A stretch of DNA of 55,611 nucleotides from Rhodospirillales bacterium (GTDB lineage Bacteria > Pseudomonadota > Gammaproteobacteria > Nevskiales > Nevskiaceae), in assembly GCA_903970615.1 (NCBI GenBank), contig CAJCJH010000007.1:1-55611 (forward strand), written 5' to 3'. The notes beneath the pieces were generated by a model. That model ran no database searches, was not told the DNA's origin, and worked only from the letters and a program-made list of their open reading frames with translations. The first letter of the stretch is position 1; each line of letters starts with the position of its first letter. Shown here one piece after another: positions 1 through 7,338 of this stretch. The translations under genes and the position numbers were made by a program.

Positions 1-349
1 CAAATTTGCGGTCGAAGGTCAGCAGGCGCGCGCAGCGCGCGGACAACGCGAGGTGCAGAGCATCGGCAAAATCCATCCCTTTTTCGCAGGCATCCACTGC
101 GGCAAGAACCGCGGCTTCACTTTCCACCTGAACGCTGGCGATGGTCAGCAGATGTCGCAGCGTGGCGACGATGCGCGATTTCGGCAGGCGATAGCGCGTG
201 TTGCTCAGTATCCAGACGAGTTCAACGACCACGGATACGGGCACGAACAGCGGGGTGTCGCCGGCCAGCAGCCCTGCGACGATTCTGGCCTGCACGGGAT
301 CGTCGTTGGTGTAGTAACGGGCAAGAAGGTTGGTATCGAGACTATCCAC
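1..349 (-). CDS. VapC-type PIN-domain toxin (3' end cut by window edge)
   Basis: PIN-domain ribonuclease, the likely toxin of a type II toxin-antitoxin pair; such toxins cleave RNA until bound by the cognate antitoxin. Reading down the minus strand the protein begins VDSLDTNLLARYY and ends at the edge with LLTFDRKF. The four acidic PIN positions are visible: DTN near the start, ELVW in the middle, DFADALHLA, and the Asp of TFDRKF. About 116 codons are present and only a few C-terminal residues are missing. The start is a GTG at 349, because an in-frame stop at 359-361, which is also the antitoxin stop, rules out an upstream start. The AbrB-type antitoxin lies immediately upstream, so the two are probably co-transcribed and translationally coupled. 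Confidence 0.85.
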   Translation of the reverse strand, partial: MDSLDTNLLARYYTNDDPVQARIVAGLLAGDTPLFVPVSVVVELVWILSNTRYRLPKSRIVATLRHLLTIASVQVESEAAVLAAVDACEKGMDFADALHLALSARCARLLTFDRKF

Positions 350-358
350 GTCCGACCG

Positions 359-691
359 CTAGGGCTTCCTGTGCGCGGATTTGGGAGCAGGGCGGCTCCA
401 CTTTGCGGCCGTGCGGTTCCAGCCCTTGCGAATACGGTCGTCGTCCTCGCCCGCCGATTCCCGGATCGCACGATCCATTTCCTCGATCGATACCGGCGGA
501 CCTTTGTAACCCGCGAGCCCCAGACCCGCCTCGATGCTTGCGTTCTTGCCCGGCCGCTTGGTGAGCTTCAGCCGCAGTTCACCGCCGACTTCGCTGATCT
601 CCAACCGCGAACCGGACTTGATGCCCAGCCGCTGCCGGACTTCCTTGGGGATGACCATCTGCCCTTTGCTGGATACGCTGACGCTGCTCAT
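359..691 (-). CDS. AbrB/MazE-family antitoxin (VapB-like)
   Basis: DNA-binding antitoxin with an N-terminal swapped-hairpin AbrB domain. The sequence MSSVSVSSKGQMVIPKEVR is the classic start of the family. I chose this Met (691) over an upstream in-frame one at 736 because the AbrB fold begins here. The segment PPVSIEEMDRAIRE is the usual toxin-binding helix region of VapB-type antitoxins. About 30 further residues, rich in Arg, Lys and Pro, make this protein longer (110 aa) than the roughly 75-85 aa typical of the family. Its stop is 9 nt from the GTG of the PIN toxin gene. Family knowledge suggests that it neutralises the toxin and represses its own operon; no operator was identified. Confidence 0.88.
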   Translation of the reverse strand: MSSVSVSSKGQMVIPKEVRQRLGIKSGSRLEISEVGGELRLKLTKRPGKNASIEAGLGLAGYKGPPVSIEEMDRAIRESAGEDDDRIRKGWNRTAAKWSRPAPKSAHRKP

Positions 692-802
692 AATAATGGT
701 GCCTTGCGTCTTACCGGTAAGTCGAAAGTTTAGCACGCTCGGAATCTGGCATCTCCAGGCAAGCGTCGTTAGCGAAATCGTCGGCTAATTTTTAGCGTGC
801 GA

Positions 803-1171
803 CTATTTCTGCTTCTGCAGTTCGTTGTAGCCACGCACTTCGGTGTTGAACTGCTCCACACGCGCTTCCAGATCATCGACGGCGGCGTCGTGTTTTTGCG
901 TCGCTTCGTCGTTGATCTGCTTGATCTGCTCGGGCGTTAAATCCTTGCCGCCTTTGGCGATCTTGGCCTCGGCTTCGTTGTCGACGCAGGCGGTGTAATC
1001 GGTGATCGCGTCGTTGAATGCAGTAAATGCATGCTGCGCCTGGGCCATTTCGGCTTTCGTCGCGATGTAGCCGTCCGGCATTTTTTCCGGCGCTTTCGGA
1101 TAGGGACATTCGGCGCGCGCGCAGCCGCTCATCAAGGTAATCGCGGCCAGCAGGAGAAAACGGATTTTCAA
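803..1171 (-). CDS. Small predicted lipoprotein, function unknown
   Basis: A 122-residue protein with a lipoprotein signal peptide: MKIRFLLLAAITLMSGC, with lipobox L-M-S-G-C and the modified Cys at residue 17. The mature part is charged and helical, rich in Ala, Glu, Asp and Lys, with no motif I recognise; it could form a coiled coil. The start is a TTG at 1171, preceded at a good distance by GAGGAGAG. No ATG lies in a sensible position, and longer in-frame extensions would run into parE. It is downstream of parE on the same strand, about 100 nt away. The lipobox and ribosome-binding site are direct evidence; outer-membrane attachment is inferred and the function is unknown. Confidence 0.75.
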   Translation of the reverse strand: MKIRFLLLAAITLMSGCARAECPYPKAPEKMPDGYIATKAEMAQAQHAFTAFNDAITDYTACVDNEAEAKIAKGGKDLTPEQIKQINDEATQKHDAAVDDLEARVEQFNTEVRGYNELQKQK

Positions 1172-1269
1172 ATGAACTCTCCTCGTAGAGTTTTGTTGAG
1201 TTTTTTGGGTGATGTGGCGCGACTGAGGAATTTCATGCGTGATCGTACGGAACCCAAGGCAAACTCGGC

Positions 1270-3204
1270 TCAAACCTCCGCCTTGTCGCCTTTTTCTTCG
1301 AGCCAGTTCTTGCGATCGCCAGCGCGTTTTTTGGCCAGCAGCATATCCATGATCATGTCCGCGGTCGGCGCAGGATCGAGCGTCGGGGCCTCGCCATCGA
1401 GTGCGGCGGCGATATCGGCGTCGAGCGTGAGTTGTACCAGCCGCCGCGTATCGCGCGACATCGTGGTTTCGCGCAGTTGCAGCGGGTTCATTTCGCCGAG
1501 ACCTTTGAAGCGGGTGACGTTGATCTTGGCCTTGGTGCCTTCCGCTTGTAGCCGGTCGAGAATGCCATCGCGTTCGGCGCCGTCGAGCGCGTAAAAAACC
1601 TGCTTGCCGGCGTCGATGCGATACAGCGGCGGCATGGCGATATAAATGTGCCCGGCAAGCACCAGCGGACGATAGTGCTTGAGGAACAGCGCGCACAGCA
1701 GTGTGGCGATATGCAAACCGTCGGAATCGGCATCGGCCAGCACGCAGATTTTGCCGTAGCGCAGCGTGGATAAATCACTGCTGCCGGGATCAACGCCGAT
1801 CGCAACGCTGATGTTGTGGATTTCCTCGCTCGCCAGCGCCTCGTTGTGATCGACTTCCCAGGTGTTCAGGATTTTTCCGCGCAAGGGCATGATCGCCTGC
1901 GTATCGCGGTCGCGCGCCTGCTTGGCCGAGCCACCCGCGGAATCGCCTTCGACGAGAAACAGTTCGGTCTGCGAAAGATCCGTCAGCACGCAATCCGCCA
2001 GCTTGCCGGGCAGCGCGGGACCGCTAGTGATTTTCTTGCGCACCACCAATTTGGCCAACTTCATGCGCGCATTGGCGTTGGCGATCACCAGTTGCGCGAC
2101 CAGCTCGCCTTCTGCCGGATGCTGGTTCAGCCACAAGCTGAAGCTGTCGTGAACCACACCCTGCACGAACGCGGCGGTCTCGCGCGACGACAAACGCTCC
2201 TTGGTCTGGCCGGCGAATTGCGGATCGAGCATCTTCACGCTCAGCACATAACTGCACCCGAGCCAGGCATCTTCCGGCGACAGTTTCACGCCGCGCGGCA
2301 GCAGATTGCGGAACTCGCAGAACTCGCGGATCGCTTCGGTCAAGCCGGTGCGCAGGCCGTTCACATGCGTGCCGCCTTGCGCGGTGGGAATCAGATTTAC
2401 ATACGACTCGGCTACCGCTTCGCCGCCGCCGTTGAGCCACAGCAGTGCCCATTCCACTTCTTCGCGCTTGGCGGCGAACTTGCCGACGAAAGGCTCGGCC
2501 GGAATGGTTTCGGCGCCGCCGAGCGTGTCTTTCAGGTAATCGACCAGACCGTTTTCGTACTGCCAGACGGTTTGTTCGCCAGCGATCTGGTCGTCGAGCG
2601 AGACGCGCAAATTCGGACACAGCACCGCTTTCGCGCGCAGGATCTGCTTGAGCCGCGGAATCGAAAACTTCGGCGAATCAAAATATTTTTCGTCCGGCCA
2701 GAAGCGTACCGTCGTGCCGCTTTTCGATTTTGGTGCGGGCCCGATCTGCGTGAGTTCGCTGGCCTTGTCGCCATTGGCGAACGTCATCGAATATTCGCCG
2801 CCGCCGCGCGTTACGCGCACTTCGAGCTGCTTCGACAGCGCATTCACCACCGACACGCCAACACCATGCAAGCCGCCGGAAAATCCATAGGCCTTGTTGG
2901 AGAATTTCGCGCCGGAGTGCAGTCGCGTCAGGATCAGCTCGACGCCGGAAACCTTGTGTTCGGGATGAATGTCCACCGGCATGCCACGGCCGTCGTCCGA
3001 AACCTGCAAAGAGCCATCGGCATAGACCACGACATCGATGCGCTTGGCATGATTCGCCAGCGCTTCATCGACACCGTTATCGATGACTTCCTGCGCCAGA
3101 TGATTCGGCCGCGTGGTGTCGGTGTACATGCCGGGACGCTTGCGCACCGGGTCGAGCCCGCTGAGGACTTCGATCTGTTCGGCGGAATAATTCGAGTTGG
3201 CCAT
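1270..3204 (-). CDS. parE: DNA topoisomerase IV subunit B
   Basis: ATPase subunit of topoisomerase IV, which with ParC decatenates daughter chromosomes. The 644-residue protein has an N-terminal GHKL ATPase domain (EVIDNGVDEALA, DDGRGMPVDIH, GLHGVGVSVVNALS) and a C-terminal TOPRIM domain with EGDSAGGSA and LADADSDGLHIATLLCALF. The DADSDG form and the absence of the long GyrB insert point to ParE rather than GyrB. The start is MANSNYSAEQIEVL at 3204; an upstream in-frame Met at 3258 would add 18 residues not expected in the family. No parC lies next to it. The small lipoprotein gene follows downstream. Confidence 0.97.
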   Translation of the reverse strand: MANSNYSAEQIEVLSGLDPVRKRPGMYTDTTRPNHLAQEVIDNGVDEALANHAKRIDVVVYADGSLQVSDDGRGMPVDIHPEHKVSGVELILTRLHSGAKFSNKAYGFSGGLHGVGVSVVNALSKQLEVRVTRGGGEYSMTFANGDKASELTQIGPAPKSKSGTTVRFWPDEKYFDSPKFSIPRLKQILRAKAVLCPNLRVSLDDQIAGEQTVWQYENGLVDYLKDTLGGAETIPAEPFVGKFAAKREEVEWALLWLNGGGEAVAESYVNLIPTAQGGTHVNGLRTGLTEAIREFCEFRNLLPRGVKLSPEDAWLGCSYVLSVKMLDPQFAGQTKERLSSRETAAFVQGVVHDSFSLWLNQHPAEGELVAQLVIANANARMKLAKLVVRKKITSGPALPGKLADCVLTDLSQTELFLVEGDSAGGSAKQARDRDTQAIMPLRGKILNTWEVDHNEALASEEIHNISVAIGVDPGSSDLSTLRYGKICVLADADSDGLHIATLLCALFLKHYRPLVLAGHIYIAMPPLYRIDAGKQVFYALDGAERDGILDRLQAEGTKAKINVTRFKGLGEMNPLQLRETTMSRDTRRLVQLTLDADIAAALDGEAPTLDPAPTADMIMDMLLAKKRAGDRKNWLEEKGDKAEV

Positions 3205-3371
3205 CGTCAGTGAAATTTCGAGAGGCGCGACGGTAGCGAAAGCCTGGTCGCCGGGCAAGCGGTATGCGTTATGGATTTACTTTTGACCCGCCGCGAGGCT
3301 CGAAATCGCGCCCAATTTTGCGAAATCGTGCCGGCGCTATCGCGCACGCCGTCGACGATCGGGAAAACCCC

Positions 3372-3824
3372 TCAGCGCTCCTGCACCGCGGCGAAACCGC
3401 AGGCGTACAGCAGCGCAACCGGCACCAGCACATCGAGATTCGCCGGCGAAAAATGCCGTAGATCGAACAGCTCGAGAAAATGCGAGGCGAAATAGCCGCC
3501 GGCGGGCGTCAAGCCCAATGCGACCGCGCCGCCGATCGCGGCCATTGCCGGCACCAGCCACGGCCGCACAGATCTTTGCGGCGGCGGCAACACGGCCATT
3601 ACGCGCGCGGAAAAGCCATCGTCATCAATATGCGCGAGTTGCTGCGCGTCGTTCCGCAGCAGCGATTCGAGCCAGGCATCGTCGCCATCCGCGAACGCGC
3701 CGTGAATCAGCGATCCATCCATTGCAGTGATCTCATTGGCGATTCGATCGGGTTCCCGACCAATTTCTTGACCGGATTTTTGATTCGAGTTTTGATCAGA
3801 GTTTTGTTGGGGTTCCTGGCTCAT
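3372..3824 (-). CDS. Putative membrane anti-sigma factor
   Basis: A 150-residue protein with an N-terminal cytosolic part and two hydrophobic segments in the second half (WLVPAMAAIGGAVALGL and VLVPVALLYACGFAAV). Its ATG overlaps the TGA of the ECF sigma gene in an ATGA arrangement, so the two are translationally coupled. A membrane protein in this place next to an ECF sigma factor is usually its anti-sigma factor, which holds the sigma at the membrane until a signal arrives. I see no zinc-binding HxxxCxxC motif, so it is not a ZAS-type anti-sigma. The N-terminus has a low-complexity Gln/Asn/Ser stretch (QQNSDQNSNQKSGQ). The role is inferred from context. Confidence 0.65.
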   Translation of the reverse strand: MSQEPQQNSDQNSNQKSGQEIGREPDRIANEITAMDGSLIHGAFADGDDAWLESLLRNDAQQLAHIDDDGFSARVMAVLPPPQRSVRPWLVPAMAAIGGAVALGLTPAGGYFASHFLELFDLRHFSPANLDVLVPVALLYACGFAAVQER

Positions 3825-4426
3825 CCGCTTGTCCTCGTTTCCCAGACCGCGAGCGCATCCTTGAGTTTCTGCTTGGCGCGAGAAACATGCGATTTCACCG
3901 TGCCGAGCGGACACTGCAAGACATACGCCGCCTCTTCGTGACTGCGATCCAGATAGTAGCACTGCACGATCGCCGCTCTCTCGGCTGGCGACAGCCGCGT
4001 CATCGCCCGCTGCAAGTCGAGCTGCAAATTGGCGGCGGTCTGTTCCGGCTGCCATTCGCCGGCATGATCGGCCGCGTCGTCGTCTGCAACTTCCGGCATC
4101 GCATCGTCGAGCGATTGCTCCGGCTTGCGCGTGCGCGCGTGCATCAAAAATGCGTTATAGGCGATGCGGTAAATCCAGGTGCTGAAGCGCGCTTCGCCGC
4201 GAAACTGGCTGAGCTTGCGAAAGGCCTGAATGAAGGCTTCCTGCGAAAGATCATCGGCCAGCGCATCGTCGCCATGCGTCAAGCGCCGCAGCAGCGCGCG
4301 TACCGGCGCCTGATGGCGCCGCACCAGCGCGGCAAATGCGTGACGATCGTTGCCTGCGAGAACACGCGCTACCAGCACGTCGTCGGAAGGTCCATCCGCC
4401 GCAACCCCGGCGGCTGCCGGATTCAC
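3821..4426 (-). CDS. ECF-type RNA polymerase sigma factor
   Basis: Sigma-70 family factor of the extracytoplasmic-function group, 201 residues. Region 2 is visible at roughly residues 30-100 (ADDLSQEAFIQAFRKLSQF, FSTWIYRIAYNAFLMHAR) and region 4 at roughly residues 140-195 (LSPAERAAIVQCYYLDRSHEEA, CPLGTVKSHVSRAKQKLK). There is no region 1 or 3. The start is GTG at 4426, overlapping the stop of the upstream DUF6249 gene (GTGA), and its own stop overlaps the start of the putative anti-sigma gene (ATGA). The tight coupling implies balanced synthesis of the three proteins. The RpoE-like assignment is secure at family level; the regulon is unknown. Confidence 0.93.
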   Translation of the reverse strand: MNPAAAGVAADGPSDDVLVARVLAGNDRHAFAALVRRHQAPVRALLRRLTHGDDALADDLSQEAFIQAFRKLSQFRGEARFSTWIYRIAYNAFLMHARTRKPEQSLDDAMPEVADDDAADHAGEWQPEQTAANLQLDLQRAMTRLSPAERAAIVQCYYLDRSHEEAAYVLQCPLGTVKSHVSRAKQKLKDALAVWETRTSG

Positions 4427-4866
4427 GGCGCCGGCTTTTCTTTATCGAAGTGCGACGACAGCAGATAGCCGACGCCGATCGCCAGCGGAATGAAGCCGAT
4501 GCCGATCGCCTCGCGCACATCCTGAAAATAGAAGAAGCCCATGATGCCGAGGCCGACCGCAATCAGCTTGATTCCGCGCCGCAGATCGGAACGCGGACCG
4601 GCGCTGGGCAAGTCGAAAACCTGCGGCGGAATCGGCTGGCCTTTCTCGGCCAGTTTGAGGATCATTTCGTTCATCGCCTGCTGGCGCCGTGCGCGATGCC
4701 GCAGCACCGCCAGTATGATGATGATCGGAGTGCTGAAGATCAGCGTCACCGCAACCAGGCCGATGAATTCGCCGAACAGTGCCGATGCCGAATTGGCGGC
4801 ATCGCTGAGTTTATCGAGACCTTCGATTTTGATATGGCCCGCTTCGACATCGAGAATAGGTAACAT
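4423..4866 (-). CDS. DUF6249-like membrane protein in sigma-factor operon
   Basis: A 147-residue predicted inner-membrane protein. One transmembrane helix is near residues 33-54 (FIGLVAVTLIFSTPIIIILAVL), followed by a basic stretch (RHRARRQQAMNEMILKLAEKGQPIPP). Two more hydrophobic stretches lie near the C-terminus (IKLIAVGLGIMGFFYF and AIGIGFIPLAIGVGYLL). The motif Q..NEMI..L.EKGQPIP is typical of DUF6249-type proteins often found with ECF sigma genes. It is the first gene of a three-gene unit and its TGA overlaps the GTG start of the sigma gene. It may take part in sensing or in holding the sigma factor, but this is inference. Confidence 0.7.
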   Translation of the reverse strand: MLPILDVEAGHIKIEGLDKLSDAANSASALFGEFIGLVAVTLIFSTPIIIILAVLRHRARRQQAMNEMILKLAEKGQPIPPQVFDLPSAGPRSDLRRGIKLIAVGLGIMGFFYFQDVREAIGIGFIPLAIGVGYLLSSHFDKEKPAP

Positions 4867-5010
4867 GATTGATCAGTTCCGTTGCTGAAATTCCGGTTGC
4901 CGGCGGCGACCGCGTTGTTGATACCGATTGGATGCAGGCTGCGCGCCATTTGGATTCAAGCGTCACAGCCGGCTCGCCCCACTGTTCCACTTTCGCAATA
5001 AGCTGCCTCG

Positions 5011-5271
5011 ATGAGCAAGAAAACCGCCGCATCTGCCGGGCCTTCAACGCCGGAATTAACGCTCGACCCGGTCGCGCGTTTCGAGAGTTCGATGAAAGAA
5101 CTCGAAGCCATCGTTGCCAAAATGGAACATGGCGATCTGCCGCTGGAAGAATCCTTGCAGCTGTTCGAGCGCGGCGTGGTCTTGACGCGCGAATGCCGCG
5201 AAGCGCTCGCCAGCGCCGAATTGCGGGTGAAAAATCTGCTGGCCGCCGATAACAATATCGAAGCCGATTAA
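5011..5271 (+). CDS. xseB: Exodeoxyribonuclease VII small subunit
   Basis: Small subunit of exonuclease VII, which with XseA degrades single-stranded DNA. The 86-residue protein has the family core FESSMKELEAIVAKMEHGDLPLEESLQLFERGVVL followed by a helical tail, written here in two parts: FESSMKELEAIVAKMEHG and DLPLEESLQLFERGVVL. An extra 20 or so residues precede the core. It lies 90 nt upstream of dxs on the same strand. In many gammaproteobacteria an ispA prenyltransferase gene sits between xseB and dxs; here it is missing. The xseA gene is not in the window. Confidence 0.93.
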   Translation: MSKKTAASAGPSTPELTLDPVARFESSMKELEAIVAKMEHGDLPLEESLQLFERGVVLTRECREALASAELRVKNLLAADNNIEAD

Positions 5272-5361
5272 AAGCGCGCAATCGACTCGGGGATAGACTC
5301 AAGTACAGGCTTCCGCGCCGACTCAACGGCAGCCTCGCCGAGCGGCAGCGATAATGCCGCA

Positions 5362-7338
5362 ATGAAATCCGGCTCCGAAGCAATATCCGCTTATCCCTTG
5401 CTGAACGGCATCGATAGCCCGGCCGATCTGCGCCGGCTTGGCGCGAACCAATTACCGCAAGTCGCGCGGGAAATCCGCCGTTATCTGATCGAAACCCTGG
5501 CGCGCAGCGGCGGCCATTTTTCCGCCAACCTCGGCACGGTCGAACTCACACTCGCGCTGCACTTCGCGCTGGCAACGCCGCACGACCGGCTGATCTGGGA
5601 TGTCGGCCATCAGGCCTATCCGCACAAGCTTTTAACCGGGCGGCGTGAAGGTCTCGAAAGCATGCGCAAGCTGGGTGGCCTCGCGCCATTTTTAAGCCGC
5701 AGCGAAAGCGAATTCGACGCCTTCGGCGCCGGCCATTCCAGCACATCGATTTCCGCCGCAGCTGGCATGGCAGCCGCCATTCGATTGAAGCACGAACAGC
5801 GCCGCGTGGTCGCGGTGATCGGCGATGGCGGCCTTACTGCCGGCCTTGCGTTCGAAGCCTTGAACCACATCGGCGCGCTGGACCTCGACGTGCTGGTCGT
5901 GTGCAACGACAACGATATGTCGATTTCGGAAAACGTCGGCGCGCTGCGCGATCATGCGGCGCGCGCGCTGGCAAAAGCCGGTTTCGATGCGCCGCATGCG
6001 CGAAGACCGGCACTTTCGCAGACGATCGCGCCGCAAAGCGTGCCGCCGAAACCGCTTGCAGTCGAGCGCGCTGCCGAGCATTCCGTCGAACAACCCATCG
6101 CACATTCCCTCGCGCGCGAACTCGCGGCCGGCACTTTGTTCGAGAGTCTCGGCTGCAGTTATCACGGGCCGGTTGATGGTCACGATACGGCGGCGCTGCT
6201 CGCTGTGATCGATCGGTTGAAAGATGCCAAAGGCCCGCGTTTCCTGCACGTCATCACCGTCAAAGGCAAAGGCTTCGCGCCGGCCGAAGCCGAACCGATC
6301 CGTTATCACGGCGTCACCGCGTTCGATCCGCTGACTGGCGCAATGGCCGCGACCAAGCCCGGCGCGCCGACCTACTCGCAGGTTTTCGGCGACTGGCTGT
6401 GTGCCGCCGCCGCACGCGATTCCCGCATCGTTGCGATTACACCGGCCATGCGCGAAGGTTCCGGTCTGGTGGGATTTGCGCAGCGTTTCCCCGAGCGCTA
6501 CTTCGATGTCGGCATCGCCGAACAACACGCGGTGACACTCGCTGCCGGCCTCGCCTGCGAAGGCTTGCGGCCGGTAGTGGCGATCTATTCCACGTTCCTG
6601 CAGCGCGGCTACGACCAGCTGATTCACGATGTGGCGATCCAGAAACTGCCGGTGATTTTTGCGATCGATCGCGGTGGACTGGTCGGCGCGGATGGCGCAA
6701 CGCATCACGGCGCGTTCGATCTTTCGTTCCTGCGCTGCGTGCCGGATTTTGTCGTGATGACGCCGAGCGACGAGCGTGAATGCCAGCAAATGCTGGCGAC
6801 TGCGCTGACACTCGATAGCCCAAGCGCGGTGCGTTATCCGCGCGGCAGCGGTACCGGCATCAGGCTCGACGACGCGATTCCGCAGCCGATTGCGCTTGGC
6901 GAAGGCCGCATCGTCCGCGAAGCACGCGGTCAACAGCCGCCGCGAATGGCCTTCCTCGTTTTCGGCACACTGCTGCAACGCGCACTGGCTGCCGCTGAAG
7001 TTCTCGATGCGCAAGTCGCGGATATGCGCTTCGTCAAACCACTCGATCAGCAGTTGATTCGCCAACTCGCAGCCGGCAACGATCTGCTGGTGACGATCGA
7101 AGACAACGCCGTGCACGGAGGCGCAGGCAGCGCCGTCAACGAATTCCTGCTGCAAAATGAGCTGACCGTTCCGGTGCTCAATCTCGGTCTGCCGGATCGT
7201 TTCATCAGTCACGGTTCGCGCGATGAACTGCTCGCGGCCTGCGGGCTCGATACCGCCGGAATTCTGCGCGCGGTGCAACAGCGTGTGCGCTTGCCGTTTT
7301 CAGATTCCGATCAGTCGTCGATCGATCCTGCAAGCTGA
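5362..7338 (+). CDS. dxs: 1-deoxy-D-xylulose-5-phosphate synthase
   Basis: Thiamine-diphosphate enzyme that condenses pyruvate and glyceraldehyde 3-phosphate, the first step of the MEP isoprenoid pathway. The 658-residue protein has the usual three domains. Visible motifs are GGHFSANLGTVELTLALH and DVGHQAYPHKLLTGR near residues 50-90, the ThDP/Mg region GDGGLTAGLAFEALNH followed by NDNDMSISENVGAL, and the transketolase pyrimidine domain with DVGIAEQHAVTLAAGLA and GADGATHHGAFDLSFLR. A roughly 30-residue variable stretch follows the first domain. Its 3' end overlaps the convergent cysG gene by 28 nt. Probably co-transcribed with xseB. Confidence 0.97.
   Translation: MKSGSEAISAYPLLNGIDSPADLRRLGANQLPQVAREIRRYLIETLARSGGHFSANLGTVELTLALHFALATPHDRLIWDVGHQAYPHKLLTGRREGLESMRKLGGLAPFLSRSESEFDAFGAGHSSTSISAAAGMAAAIRLKHEQRRVVAVIGDGGLTAGLAFEALNHIGALDLDVLVVCNDNDMSISENVGALRDHAARALAKAGFDAPHARRPALSQTIAPQSVPPKPLAVERAAEHSVEQPIAHSLARELAAGTLFESLGCSYHGPVDGHDTAALLAVIDRLKDAKGPRFLHVITVKGKGFAPAEAEPIRYHGVTAFDPLTGAMAATKPGAPTYSQVFGDWLCAAAARDSRIVAITPAMREGSGLVGFAQRFPERYFDVGIAEQHAVTLAAGLACEGLRPVVAIYSTFLQRGYDQLIHDVAIQKLPVIFAIDRGGLVGADGATHHGAFDLSFLRCVPDFVVMTPSDERECQQMLATALTLDSPSAVRYPRGSGTGIRLDDAIPQPIALGEGRIVREARGQQPPRMAFLVFGTLLQRALAAAEVLDAQVADMRFVKPLDQQLIRQLAAGNDLLVTIEDNAVHGGAGSAVNEFLLQNELTVPVLNLGLPDRFISHGSRDELLAACGLDTAGILRAVQQRVRLPFSDSDQSSIDPAS

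Noticed and set aside
1816-3213. Long plus-strand open frame opposite parE
   Set aside because: It mirrors the strongly conserved parE gene and has no recognisable domain; long antisense frames are expected in high-GC DNA.
5692-7278. 528-codon minus-strand open frame opposite dxs
   Set aside because: The product has no family features and the plus strand clearly encodes Dxs.
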